Source: Lates calcarifer (taxonomy: Eukaryota > Chordata > Actinopteri > Centropomidae). Taken from it: a DNA stretch of 64,000 bases. The notes below the pieces were generated by a model. It searched no databases. It was not told the origin of the DNA and saw only the letters and a program-made list of their open reading frames with translations. Of the stretch, positions 52,366 through 63,972 are shown piece by piece (positions within the stretch are counted from its first letter, which is position 1; every line of letters starts with the position of its first letter). The stretch is taken from positions 19,473,712 through 19,537,711 of the forward strand of contig NC_066856.1 of NCBI RefSeq assembly GCF_001640805.2. Reading direction: 5' to 3'. The translations under genes and the position numbers were made by a program.

Positions 52366-55300
52366 ATGAGTGATTGTGTGGAGGAAGAGGAGGACAGAGC
52401 AGAGTCTCCAGGATCCAGCTGTCTGTCTATGAAGAGTGACTGGTCCAATGATCATCCTCCTCTAAAGTTCAGTAATGAACCTGGACCCTCAGACACAAAG
52501 TAAGAGACTGTCTCCACTGTGAACTGAGCTGAAGATGATTCAGTTATTAGACATATGTGAAGGAGACAGGGAGACACCAGATTTATAAAACTCTGTAGGT
52601 TCACAACCAAAACTCTGAGTCCACACAAAGACAGAAATATACAAACACACTCTTCTCACCAGATTTATAAAGCAGAGTCTCATGTGACTGTTTTATCAGT
52701 TTAAAGTTGGTGTATGAACATGAGCCTGATGGTCACTTCCACAGTTAATCCATAGATGGATTCAGACATTTCCATCATCACCTGACTTCATATAAACACC
52801 TGTGTCTGCTCCACCTGTCAGTGAACAGATGGACAGAAACACAGTGTCTCCATGTTGGACCTTCCACTTTAATGATTTACACTTCTCTGTCTTTAAGTTG
52901 ACGTCACAGTAAAGATCAGTGTTAAAGATGCAGAGAAAGCAGCAGATACAGATTCATATTTATTCAATGAACAAACCCTGAAATATGTTGATGAAAACCA
53001 GACAGTTTAAAGAGCATGGAAACAATTTATTTTTAATTTAATTTAAAATGTCTTGACAGAAAGAGGAAGAGGAGTGGTGTTTGTGAGGAGCAGCAGCTGT
53101 CCTGCTGTTCTTTGTGTCAGGACGTCCTGAAGGATCCAGTCTCTACCAGCTGTGGACACTGGTTCTGCAGACAGTGCATCACCTCATACTGGGACCAGTC
53201 TGGTTCATCAGGAGACTCCTCCTGTCCCCAGTGTGGACAAAGATCCAGACCAGGACCTGGACTGCAGACAGCCAGTCAGACCAGCACTGTACAAAGTAAG
53301 ACTGGGGATACGTCCATTTCTCTTTGTTACAATACCTGATAATTCTTGACTTACTGAATGGATATCTGTTGTCTTTGAGCAGATAGTGGTCTGCAGGAGG
53401 TTTTAGATGAACATCAGATCAGTCTGAGGAGGAGATGTGAACGTGTGACTGAAGGAACTGATGGAACAGGAAGTAGAACCCTCCTCAACAGAATCTACAC
53501 TGAGCTCTACATCACAGAGGGACAGAGTGAAGAGGTTAATACCCAACATGAGGTGAGGCAGCTGGAGACAGCTTCCAAGAAGAAGACCCTCCATGACACT
53601 CCAATCAGGTGCCAGGACATCTTTAAAGCCTTACCTGACCAACAGAGACACATCAGAGTGGTTCTGACCAACGGCGTCGCTGGTGTTGGAAAAACCTTCT
53701 CAGTGCAGAAGTTCTCTCTGGACTGGGCAGAGGGCTCAGAAAACCAAGATGTCAGTCTGCTGGTTCTGCTTTCGTTCAGGGAGCTGAACCTGGTCAGAGA
53801 TGAGCAGTACAGTCTTCTCACGCTGCTCCATGTTTTCCATCCAACATTACAGAAGGTCACAGCAGAGAAGCTGGCTGTCTGTAAAGTTCTGTTCATCTTT
53901 GACGGCCTGGATGAAAGCAGACTTTCACTGGATTTCAACAACAGGAAGGTTGTGTCTGACGTCACACAGAAGTCATCAGTCAACCAGCTGCTGACAAACC
54001 TCATCCAGGGGAATCTGCTTCCCTCGGCTCTGGTCTGGATAACTTCCAGACCTGCAGCGGCCAATCAGATCCCTCCTTCATGTGTTGACAGGGTAACAGA
54101 AGTACGAGGCTTCACTGACCCACAGAAGGAGGAGTACTTCAGGAGGAGATCCAGTGATGAAGAGCTGTCCAACAGAACCATCTCACACATCAAGACCTCC
54201 AGGAGCCTCCACATCATGTGTGGAGTCCCAGTCTTCTGCTGGATCACTGCTACAGTTCTGGAGCACATGTTGACTACAGAGCAGAGAGGAGAGCTGCCCA
54301 AGACCATGACTGACCTGTTCTCACACTTCCTGCTGGTTCAGACAAAGACGAAGAAGAACAAGTACCATGAGGGACATGAGACGGGTCCACAGGAGCTGAC
54401 GGAGGCTGACAGGGAAGTTCTTCTGAAGCTGGGGAGGCTGGCGTTTGAACATCTGGAGAAAGGAAACATCATGTTCTACCAAGAAGACCTGGAGCAGTGT
54501 GGTCTTGATGTGACAGAGGCCTTGGTGTACTCAGGAGTTTGTACAGAGATCTTCAAAAGAGAGAGTGTGATCTTCCAGAAAACAGTCTACTGCTTTGTTC
54601 ATCTGAGCGTTCAGGAGTTTCTGGCTGCAGTCTACATGTTCCACTGTTTCACCAACAGGAACACACAGGTACTGAAGAAGTTCCTGGGGAAAGACCACAG
54701 TGACTCATCTCTGGATGTCTTCCTGAGGAGAGTCATGGAGAAATCTCTTCAAAGTAAAAATGGCCACCTGGACCTGTTTGTTCGCTTCCTTCATGGCCTC
54801 TCTCTGGAGTCCAACCAGAGACTCTTAGGAGGTCTGCTGGGTCAGACAGAGAACAGTCCAGAAATCATCCAGAGAACCATCAACAACCTGAAGGAGATGA
54901 ACAAAGATAAAATGTCTCCTGACAGAAGCATCAACATCTTCCACTGTCTGATGGAGATGAACGACCACTCAGTTCATCAGGAGATCCAAGAGTTCCTGAA
55001 GTCAGAGAACAGATCAGAGCAGAGACTCTCTGAGATCCAGTGCTCAGCTCTGGCCTACATGCTGCAGATGTCAGAGGAGGTTCTGGATGAGTTGGACCTG
55101 AAGAAGTACAACACATCAATGGAGGGACGACGGAGACTGATCCCAGCTGTGAGGAACTGCAGGAAGGCTCGGTGAGTCCAGACATCATCATTAACATCAT
55201 CAGTCAGTGGAGATTAGTAGTTTAGTTCTTCAGATACACAGAATTAAACTGCTCTCATTATTAAAGTTACAGGTCAGTAGTAGGGATGGGCATTTTACTT

Positions 55301-58300
55301 TTTGAAGTCGATTAATAGATTAGTCGTCATAATTAACACGTGCCCTCCACTCAAACCAAAATAATAATATATTGTAATGTCATGTTTTTGTACTGTAATG
55401 TACAGATGCACTAACTTTTCCTCCCAAGCTCCACACATCAACAAAGCACCTCAGACTAGTTCTCAGCAGTGAGTCTCATCTGTGCTGAGAATTGGCGCCG
55501 GGGTGAGAAAAGATTGGAAAAGTTGTGGAATGCTCAAAAAACACCTGGAACATCTCGTAGGTTAATTGATAACAGGTGGTCATGGTCCGTCTTTATAACC
55601 AGGACTGAGTATAAAAAGAGATTCAGTCATTCACAAGCAACAATCACACAAGGTTCTTCATTTCATACAGTCCTGCAGTTTATGAATGTTTCTCAATGTG
55701 CTGATGCAAGGAATTCAGAGATTCCACTTCTACAGTCCATGATATCATCAAAAGATTCAGAGAATCTGTCGACATCTCTGCACATAAGGGACAAAGACCA
55801 ACAGAGGGAGGGGTTGGACATCAGAGCTGAGAATGGGAAAGAATTCCACTTTAAAAACCTCAACGATTAGTGTCTTCAGTTCCTAGACACACACTGAGTG
55901 TCTTTTTTGGAAAGTGTTGCATCAAATTCAGAATCTGTGTGTATTTCCACAAAACAATGAAGTTAAACAGTTTGAACATTTCTTGTCTTTGTGCTGTTTT
56001 CAGTTGAATAATCGATTTACAAATCACTGTATTGTGTTTTTATTCACATTTTACTCAGTGTTGAGGCTTTTCTGGAATTAGGGATTGTACCATAATTATG
56101 CAGATGACACATAACTCTACATAACAGTGTCTCCACGTGACTACAGTCAGGTATATAGAAGAAGTCAGTGAGTGATGTGCCTGTAGCATTTAGTCCAGAA
56201 CTGGAACCAAAAAGCCAAACACAGACCTGAGTTAACTTGTAACCACAGAAGTGGTTATGGCAGTATTACACAGAGGTACAGACGAGTGACTCTACATAAA
56301 TCAAGTACTGTCTGAAAGTTACTATTAACGAGTACAGAAACAGGAGAGCCGGCAGCTGTTAGCGAGCGACAGCTGAGATGTAAAGATGTTTTTTTTTTTC
56401 AACAACAAAGCTGTGTGAGTTTGTTTAATGTGTTTGTGCTGATGAAGTTTCTAAAATGCTCAGAGAAAAATGATCCCAACAATGATCATGCTCTCAGGCA
56501 GGTCTAAAAATGTGATTGTACTCAGGGTGTACAGTGTATATATAGTGTGTCCTGGTGATTTTGTTCTTTGTTCTGTTTTGTTGTCATGTGTGATGAAAAT
56601 CTCGAGAGCTGGTTAACTTGTGATGGAAGAAGTTTCAGAAGACCCAGGTTTCATAAGCAGAAGTATTTATTGAAGCTTGGCCAAGGAGAATACAGATGAG
56701 CAATAAAGGTTCTTCATATCTTATACATGTGTGGGATCTGTTTGTATAGTTAAATAATAACCATTTAACCTTATACTTATTCCTTTGATTATAGTTATAT
56801 ATGGATGCTGACGGAGGGCTAGCCTTCCTGCCAGCAAAGCCACTGTTGGCAGATAGGGCCTGTAAAAAACACAGATAATTTGGTCTGACTTTTTCAGGTG
56901 TTTGTGGTTGTTGGAGTTTTTCTTACACTTAATGACGAGTTGTCAACCTGTCTCCTCCACTCCTGTGTGCAGACCCATATACTGAGACACATGAAACAGG
57001 AAGAGAGGGAGATGAACTGAACCACAGATGTTCATCACATTATAACATGTTTTATCATCAAATCTATTGAATGTTATAACATATTCATAACAAATTGTCT
57101 GATTTTATTGTAACAGGTTTGATATTTTCTCTGATCACAGACTCGCTGATTGTGGACTCTCAGAGACTCACTGTGAAGTCGTGGTCTCAGCTCTGAAGTC
57201 CAACCCCTCCCATCTGACTGAACTGGACCTGAGGAGAAACAGTAACCTGAAGGATTCAGGAGTGAAGATCCTGTCTGATGGACTAAAGAGTCCAAACTGT
57301 AAACTGGAGACTCTGAGGTCAGTTCACTGACTGAGGTCAGCAGCAGGTTCTGAATCAGTGTTGACATGAACAGGTGTCTGAATGTTGAGCTGACATTTGG
57401 ACGATATCTGTAGAAGGCTGACATTATGATGATCCACAATAACAGAAGGACAAAGTCACTCTACTCATTTTAGACTAAACATCATTGATCACGACAGATC
57501 TGATTGATTATCAATGATTTGATCCACATCTTTTATTCTTTATTCAGGTTGCTGGGCTGCAGTTTGTCAGTGATCAGCTGTTCTTCTCTGGTCTCAGCTC
57601 TGAAGTCCAACCCCTCCCATCTGACAGAACTGGAGCTGAGTAACAACTACCTGAAGGATTCAGGAGTGAAGAAGCTGTGTGGTTTTCTGCAGAGTCCAGA
57701 CTGTAGACTGGAGACTCTGAGGTCAGACTCCATATTTTCTTTCTGTGCTGAGATGAATCTGATGTGAAAGTTGTGTTGACTCTAACCTGCAGACATCAGG
57801 CTCATATTATACTGATCCACACTGAGGATCTGTTTCTGTTGTAGATCTTTTATCTTTAATGTTCTATGACAAAGTGCCACAGAAAATGTGACTGAGAACA
57901 AGTTACTTTTGTTACTTTAGGTATGTTAGTAAGTAGTAAGACCTTACAGTACTCTAGAGAGAAACCCAATGAGCAGCACTTGGCAACAGTGGGGAGGAAA
58001 AACTCCCTTTAACTGGAAGAAACCTCTGACAGAACCAGACTGGAGGAATCTGCCTCGACAGGTTAAGAGGAGAGAAATGGAGGAGAGAGACCAGGAAGAG
58101 CTTCTGTTGTTTGTGCAGCATTTGTTAAACCTTAAGTTTGACTGAAGGTTTAATACATTTAAACCAATCAGAACATTTACTGTGGGATTTTTCACAGAGT
58201 TGATTTTCTTGTTAAATGTGTTGAGCACAAAAGGTTTAAAGGAGCTCACTGTCCATGAACTGCAGATTGTATTTATTTAACATTTCTGCTGAGCATGTTC

Positions 58301-61300
58301 CTGAACACACCTGAACAGGTGTCTGAATGTTGAGCTGACATTTGGATGATGTCTGTAGAAGGCTGACATTATGATGATCCACAATAACAGAAGGACAAAG
58401 TCACTCTACTCATTTTAGACTAAACATCATTGATCAGGACAGATCTGATTGATTATCAATGATTTGATCCACATCTTTTATTAGGGCCCGAGCAACGAGT
58501 TGCGTGGGCCCAACGGGGCCATGCAACGAGTTGCAAGGACCCTCTTGTTTTCGTTCGGTTTATTATTATTATTATTATTATTATTTTTTTTCTTCTTTTT
58601 CCGCCTCTTTGATCGCCTTTTGAGGGCCTTAACATGCGTCAAAACTCCTGAAAATTTGCAGACGCGTCAGGCACGGCGAAAAATTTAATAATTTAGGGGT
58701 CTTGAGCATGGGTGTGGCAAAATGGCCTCGGTAGCGCCACCTACATTTTTAAATGGAACAGCCCCTCAAGCCCGTTGCGCCTAAAAATCTGAAAATCTGC
58801 ACACATATGTAACATCCCATGACGCACCAAAAAGTCTCTTGGAGCCATATTCTAAACCCAACAGAAAGTATTTTTATTTTGACCGGAAGGTGAAAAAATT
58901 GTGTGTTTTTGGCCATTTCCAGGGGTCGCTTGAACGCGAACTAGTCCTAGACGCATTATCCGATTGACTTCAAAATTTGATAATTTGTTCTTAAGACATA
59001 GACGAAGTTAAATTGCAAAAGTTTCGGACTTTTCATTGAAGGGCGTGGAAGTTATGGCCCCTGAAAGTTCGATCACTCGCCACAAAACAGGAAGTTGCTT
59101 TAAATTTGCTATATTTCGGCCATACTTTGTCCAAACTGCATCAAACTTTACAGGATTGTTAATGGTACCTATCTGCACACATCCATATGTCAATATTCAT
59201 ACAATTGTTGTAGCACCACCTATTTATAGCAGGAAATGACATATTTTATGGTGTGATGTCCAGTTTCTAGACGGGTGACCAGATTCACTTCAAATGTTGT
59301 CAGGACAGACTTAAGGATTTTTGGAAGACTGGCTCCGAAAATTGTGAGTTTGGGTCGAAGCGTGTGCCGGTTCTGGCCCGTCAAAGTTCGGAAACCCAAC
59401 TTCCTGTTTGAAACCTCAGATTTTGGGGTAACTTCCTGTTGCGACTCTGTACTTTATCCTACAGATGGAGCCATTGTATTACTCTTTGATGGGTTTTTGG
59501 AAGGGGGTCTCTGTGTGTGTGTGTCTGTGTGTGTCTGAGGGGGGAGGGGAAGAGGAGTTGATTGTGTCTGTGAGAAGCTGCCACAGGGAGGTTACAGTCA
59601 ATAGAGCCATGATCTGTCACAGATGATGAGCTCTGAATAATATTATCACAGAAAATAATTAGCATAAAAGCTTTTATTTAAAATTTTTACATCTGGGAAG
59701 TGTGAACTGTTACGCCAGCGTGTGCCCTGCTACCTGCGTTGACCCCGCGGTTGCCGGGGTCCCGCGGTCGCCGCTCCCCTGACGGACGCCGGGTGCGAGG
59801 GCCCGTTCAACGCTGCTCGCAGCTTTAATTCTTTATTCAGGTTGAGTCACTGCAGTTTGTCAGAGATCAGCTGTTCTTCTCTGGTCTCAGCTCTGAAGTC
59901 CAACCCCTCCCATCTGAGAGATCTGAACCTGAGTCATAACGACCTGAATGATTCAGGAGTGAAGGAGCTGTGTGGTTTTCTGCAGAGTCCAGACTGTAGA
60001 CTGGAGACTCTGAGGTCAGACTCCATATTTTATTTCTGTCTATAATCTGTATCTGATGGTTCCAACACTTTTCTAAGGCTCTGTAATGTTTGTACTGACT
60101 GAAATATTCGAACCAAAGACGTCTGTAGCATATCCCACTGAAAGATGGTCTCACACTTTTGTGAGACGGGGCTGCTGTGGCTCAGGAGGTAGAGCAGTCA
60201 CCCACCACTCAGAAGGTTGGTGGTTCGATTCCCGGCTCCTCCAGTCTGCATGCCGAAGTATCCTTGGGCAAGATAACCCCAATGAACCCCAATGTGTGTG
60301 CATCGGTGTGTGAATGTGTAGAAAAAAGCACTTTAAATATACATGTGCTGTATGAAGGTGAATGGGGTAAATGTGATTTGTAGTGTAAAGTGCTTTGAGT
60401 GGTCGAAAAGACTAGAAAAGCGCTATATGAGTACAGTCCGTTTACACTTGAACTGATGATCTCAGGTTTTAATGAATAATGGATTAATGAATGAAAATTA
60501 ATGAAAATCCCAAACCAACATAAGAGCTGGTTACAAACACAAAACAACAATATAGGACATGTTAGCTAATTTCTACAGTCTCACTGCAGAAACATAGCTT
60601 AACAATAGCTCATATTTAGCTAAAGCTAACTTAATTAAACAATTATACAAAGAAAGTTAACAAAGGTCAAATCTGACTTAAGACACAGATAATATCTTAA
60701 CATTACACCATAGCAACAAATACTAACCTTGTGCCTCTTCGGAGGGTTGCTAATACATGAAACATTTCCTTTTAATATTCTCCATTCAGCGTTTCTGTCT
60801 GTCACAGTACTGTTTGTTTACAGCGGAACCTTTTCAAAATAAAAGCCCTTATAATCAAAATGAGAAATAAGACCGTATAAGCTTAAAACCAGGATGGAAA
60901 CATAGAATAAAGATAACAGAATAATTATTTAACTTCTTTCAAAGGATAAAACATAAATTGGATTATTTACAACGTCATAATAACAAGTTCTATATCTCTT
61001 TGTTTCAACACTTAAAATATGTTTTAATATATTAAATATTGTTGTGTATGTTGTTTTTATGTTTTTGTGTCTCCGCCGTTTGATGTAATAGATAATTTTA
61101 TACATATTTCTTCTTATTTTCTCCAGAGTTCAGTCTGACATGTTTGTTGTCTTTGAAAACTTGAGGATCTTTAGTTGAATCTCAGATAAATGTGTCTGCA
61201 CAGCCTGAGTTTGTAGATGGAGCCTGTGGTGGAGCTGCAGAGTTTAAGAGCTGAAGTCACTACGTCTTTATTGAAGCAGCAGCATGTTGTCATTAATATT

Positions 61301-61864
61301 AATGAGAGCTGTTTTTCTCTTTGTGTCTCTGACTGTTTTTAACCTGCATCCTGTTGGTTCAGGTGTTTGGAGTTTCCACTTTCTAAACTTGTTCATTCTA
61401 AACCTTCTTCAGCTCTGAACAGATGATGAAACACTGAATGGATTCAAGCAGGAACTTTGTCTCCTAAACTCACATCTTTTATTCTTTATTCAGGTTGATG
61501 AACTGCAGTTTGTCAGAGATCAGCTGTTCTTCTCTGGTCTCAGCTCTGAAGTCCAACCCCTCCCATCTGAGAGATCTGGACCTGAGTGAAAACGACCTGC
61601 AGGATTCAGATGTGAAGGAGCTGTTAGATCTTGTGCAGAGTCCAGACTGTAGACTGGAGACTCTGGGGTCAGTTCACTGTCTGTTACTGTTGTAGATCTT
61701 ATATCTTTAATACACAACTGAACATTATGGTTCTTTAACTCTTCCCTCGTTAACACAAGTCTGACGAGTATTTTTTAATTGTGTGAAAAATATCAGAAAA
61801 ATTGGACTTTGGTTTAAAATGTAGAACACTTGTCAAGTTTAACTCTTTCCTAAGATTACAGCAA

Positions 61865-61909
<45 letters not shown>

Positions 61910-63478
61910 GACAGAGAGATGAAATCATAGCTCCAGTTGTAGACGTTTGAGGTGTGTTCTGTGTGTGTGTTTGTGTGGACAGAGGTTGGTTTGAAACATC
62001 ACTGTGAGGACATTTTGCTCGGTCGTCATAAATGTAAATGGCTGTTTGAGGGTTAAGACTGGATTTCAGGGTTCAAGCTAGAATCAGGTTTGTTTGGGGT
62101 TAGACATTTAGTCCTGATGGCTGTGGTCAGGGTAAGGGGCTGGGAAATGAAGTCCATCAATGAATGTCCTCACATCTGATGTAAGACATGTTTGTGTGTG
62201 TTTCAACAGTTTGTCGTCACTCAGAACATTTACTGTGATTTATTGTTAAATGTGTTGAGGACAAAAGGTTTAAAGGAGCTCACTGTCCATGAACTGCAGA
62301 TTGTATTTATTTAACATTTCTGCTGAGCATGTTCCTGAACACACCTGAACAGGTGTCTGAATGTTGAGCTGACATTTGGATGATGTCTGTAGAAGGCTGA
62401 CATTATGATGATCCACAATAACAGAAGGACAAAGTCACTCTACTCATTTTAGACTAAACATCTGATGTGGACTTGGGTTTAAAGTCCCAAATCCACTGGG
62501 CTACGATCAGAATTCTTCAGGCTGATTCAGGTGTCCAAAAATTATCAGGAGACGGCAGTGTCCAAGGCAGCAGAGTTTATTTGTCGACAAAGAAACCAGA
62601 GAACAGTTCAAAGTGCACACAGGATACACCTGAAGAGCTCTAAAACTGTACTGGCTCTGTCCCTCTCTATATACAGTTTTGGCTGTGACTTTCCACGCCT
62701 CTTAGGTCATTTTATTGGTTTATCAAATTTACACCATTAAAACATTGGTTAGTCTAACTGTCCATCCTTGGTCCCCTCATTAAAATACACTATTAACTTA
62801 TTGTCATATGCCAATATCTCCTGGAAAGCACCTGGACTTTTCTCTTGCCAAGTTTCGCTTGCTGGGTCAGGTCAAAGCTGGCCCTGTCCTCATCTGACCT
62901 GTTCATTCTCTGTTATACACCATTATGTTTTGGCCTGTCCTGCTTGTATTTTATCTTTTGATTTTACACAATTATTTTTTAACTCTTTCTTGCATCATTT
63001 TTAAAAATTATGTAACTTTTTCACACTTTAATATGGATTACACAAAGTATGTATTGTATGCAGTAAACACTAACATCTACTCTCACACAGTGACATTAAC
63101 ATATATCACATGTTTTCTTTGAATCACTTTGAATCATACAGTAGAAGTAAATAGTGATTGCATCACAATATTCCTTTAAGATCATTAGCTTGCTGCAATG
63201 TTTTCTCTTTTAAAGGCACTTTACTCTTTGCACATCACATAGCTGTTGGCTTCTTACACTACACATCATTGATTAGGACAGATCTGATTGATTATCAATG
63301 ATTTGATCCACATCTTTTATTCTTTATTCAGACTGAAGGACGACAGGTTGTCAGCTCTGAAGTCCAACCCCTCCCAGCTGAGAGAACTGGACCTGAGTGA
63401 CAAGAAGCTGAAGGATTCAGATGTGGAGGATCTGTGTGGTTTTCTGCAGAGTCCAGACTGTAGACTGAAGGATCTGTG
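52366..63478 (+). CDS. NLR4: RING-FISNA-NACHT-LRR receptor, 3' end beyond window
   Basis: Exons: 52347-52499 (ATG 52366), 53060-53295 (RING, all ligands intact), 53383-55171 (FISNA-NACHT, Walker A 53673-53696), then LRR exons 57141-57317, 57548-57721, 59841-60014, 61494-61667 and 63332-63478. It has the most LRR exons (five visible) and the longest introns, enlarged by several transposons. The last visible LRR exon is nine codons short. All junctions keep the frame. No stop is reached; a possible next acceptor is at 63971-63972. Confidence 0.85.
53060..53295 (+). CDS. NLR4 RING-finger exon
   Basis: The exon is 236 bp, one codon shorter than NLR1 in the arginine run. [13 protein letters not shown] and CPQC are intact. 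Confidence 0.88.
53383..55171 (+). CDS. NLR4 FISNA-NACHT exon
   Basis: The variable stretch equals NLR2. The tail [10 protein letters not shown] equals NLR1, and GSENQ and NRSEQ equal NLR3. Private changes include FSLDW, LVRDE, TKTKKN and ETGPQ. Confidence 0.92.
55281..55470 (+). mobile_element. short hAT-like transposon end
   Basis: TAGGGATGGGCATTTTAC followed by GATTAATAGATTAGTCGTC resembles the start of fish hAT-type elements. It is truncated on the right, next to the Tc1-like element. Confidence 0.4.
55483..56089 (+). mobile_element. Tc1/mariner-like element, internally deleted
   Basis: The sequence follows a common fish Tc1-like element: GTGGAATGCTCAAAAAACAC, then the transposase N-terminal helix-turn-helix in shifted frames (FMNVSQ, then [18 protein letters not shown]). 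It then jumps to the transposase end ([13 protein letters not shown], in place of WERIPPTKLQQL-type sequence) and the element's 3' untranslated part. The right end GGAATTAGGGATTGTA is a decayed terminal inverted repeat. The catalytic region is absent, so the 133-residue open frame here is not a gene. Confidence 0.8.
56090..57140. other. rest of NLR4 NACHT-LRR intron
   Basis: AT-rich sequence without exons. The stretch from about 56590 to 56950 could be part of another retroelement, but I could not define its ends. Confidence 0.35.
57141..57721 (+). CDS. NLR4 LRR exons 1 and 2
   Basis: 57141-57317 (177 bp, [10 protein letters not shown]) and 57548-57721 (174 bp, [15 protein letters not shown]). 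Same intron and phase as in NLR3. Confidence 0.87.
57957..58110. repeat. dispersed fish repeat fragment (GGAAGAAACCTC family)
   Basis: GGCAACAGTGGGGAGGAAAA, then ACTCCCTTTAACTGGAAGAA and ACCTCTGACAGAACCAGACT, resembles a widely scattered teleost repeat that I recognise but cannot classify with certainty. Confidence 0.5.
58483..59827. mobile_element. MITE-like DNA transposon inserted 13 bp before an LRR exon
   Basis: The other LRR introns read CATCTTTTATTCTTTATTCAG. Here they are interrupted after TTTATT by about 1345 bp and resume at ATTCTTTATTCAG, giving an ATT duplication (58480-58482 and 59828-59830). The ends TAGGGCCCGAGCAACG and (reverse complement of the right end) TAAAGCTGCGAGCAGCG are imperfect inverted repeats. 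A TTA tract is at 58560-58585. The family is common in fish. No transposase is seen. Confidence 0.75.
59841..60014 (+). CDS. NLR4 LRR exon 3
   Basis: The exon is 174 bp ([29 protein letters not shown]) and intact. Its acceptor keeps only ATTCTTTATTCAG of the original intron, because of the adjacent transposon. Confidence 0.85.
60168..60446 (+). mobile_element. tRNA-derived SINE
   Basis: Box A-like TGGCTCAGGAG at 60178-60188 and box B GGTTCGATTCC at 60222-60232 are spaced as in a tRNA promoter. A non-tRNA body follows, with CCTTGGGCAAGATA and the tail AAGCGCTATATGAGTACAG common in teleost elements. It is in sense orientation inside an NLR4 intron. Confidence 0.75.
60447..61493. other. NLR4 intron 3' part
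   Basis: AT-rich unidentified sequence to about 61130. After that it is the usual LRR intron sequence, also seen near 40830-41130 and 48650-48960. Confidence 0.5.
61494..61667 (+). CDS. NLR4 LRR exon 4
   Basis: The exon is 174 bp; [20 protein letters not shown] resembles the divergent third or fourth LRR exons of NLR2 and NLR3. It ends CTGGG before GTCAGT. Confidence 0.85.
61868..61907. repeat. (CA)n microsatellite in NLR4 intron
   Basis: About 20 CA units, seen directly. Confidence 0.95.
62463..63263 (+). mobile_element. solo LTR of a retroelement, 801 bp
   Basis: The intron sequence AAACATCATTGAT, intact elsewhere, is split here. CATC (62459-62462), then an element starting TGATGTGGACTTGGG and ending TTACACTACA, then CATC again (63264-63267). 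The TG...CA ends and 4-bp duplication are the hallmarks of an LTR. A TATATA motif is at 62668-62673. No coding region remains, so it is a solo LTR left by recombination. The superfamily is not determined. Confidence 0.8.
63332..63478 (+). CDS. NLR4 LRR exon 5, shortened
   Basis: The exon is 147 bp. Compared with the 174-bp exons it lacks nine codons (the [13 protein letters not shown] stretch between DRLS and ALKSNPS). Frame and splice sites are kept. Ends CTGTG before GTCAGT. Confidence 0.82.
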
Positions 63479-63972
63479 GTCAGTTCACTGTCTGTTACTG
63501 TTGTAGATCTTATATCTTTAATACACAACTGAGCATTATGGTTCTTTAACTCTTCTCTTGTTAAATTAAGTCTGACAAGTATTTTTTAATTCTATGAAAG
63601 ACTGCCACAGAAAAATCTGTGACTGATTTAACAAATGTTTTTTTCATTTTAAACAGTAACTCACAGGTTAATGTTTTGTAGAGATTTCTTCTTAACATTG
63701 TGTGAAAATGACCAGTTGAAAAGTGAATTGAAGAGTTTCTATGTTTTAGGACATAAAGGCTGAAAAAGGAGCCTGTTTTCAGCTCAGCTCCTAAAAACAC
63801 CTTGTTTTCAACATTGCATCATATTATATCACAGAGGGGAGTCAGTGTCACTGACTCTAACAATGTGCAGGAGCAGGTGATGGAGAGTTTGAGCAGTTAT
63901 GTGGTGTTTTCTCTGTCGTTGGACAGTGTAAGATCCATGTGTGATGGTGCTGAATTATTGTGTGTGGTGCAG

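Noticed and set aside
55469..55870. 133-residue open frame
   Set aside because: It reads through an internally deleted Tc1-like element in mixed frames; not a functional transposase or host gene.
60178..60250. Possible tRNA gene (A and B boxes)
   Set aside because: The sequence does not fold as a complete tRNA and is followed by a SINE body and tail.
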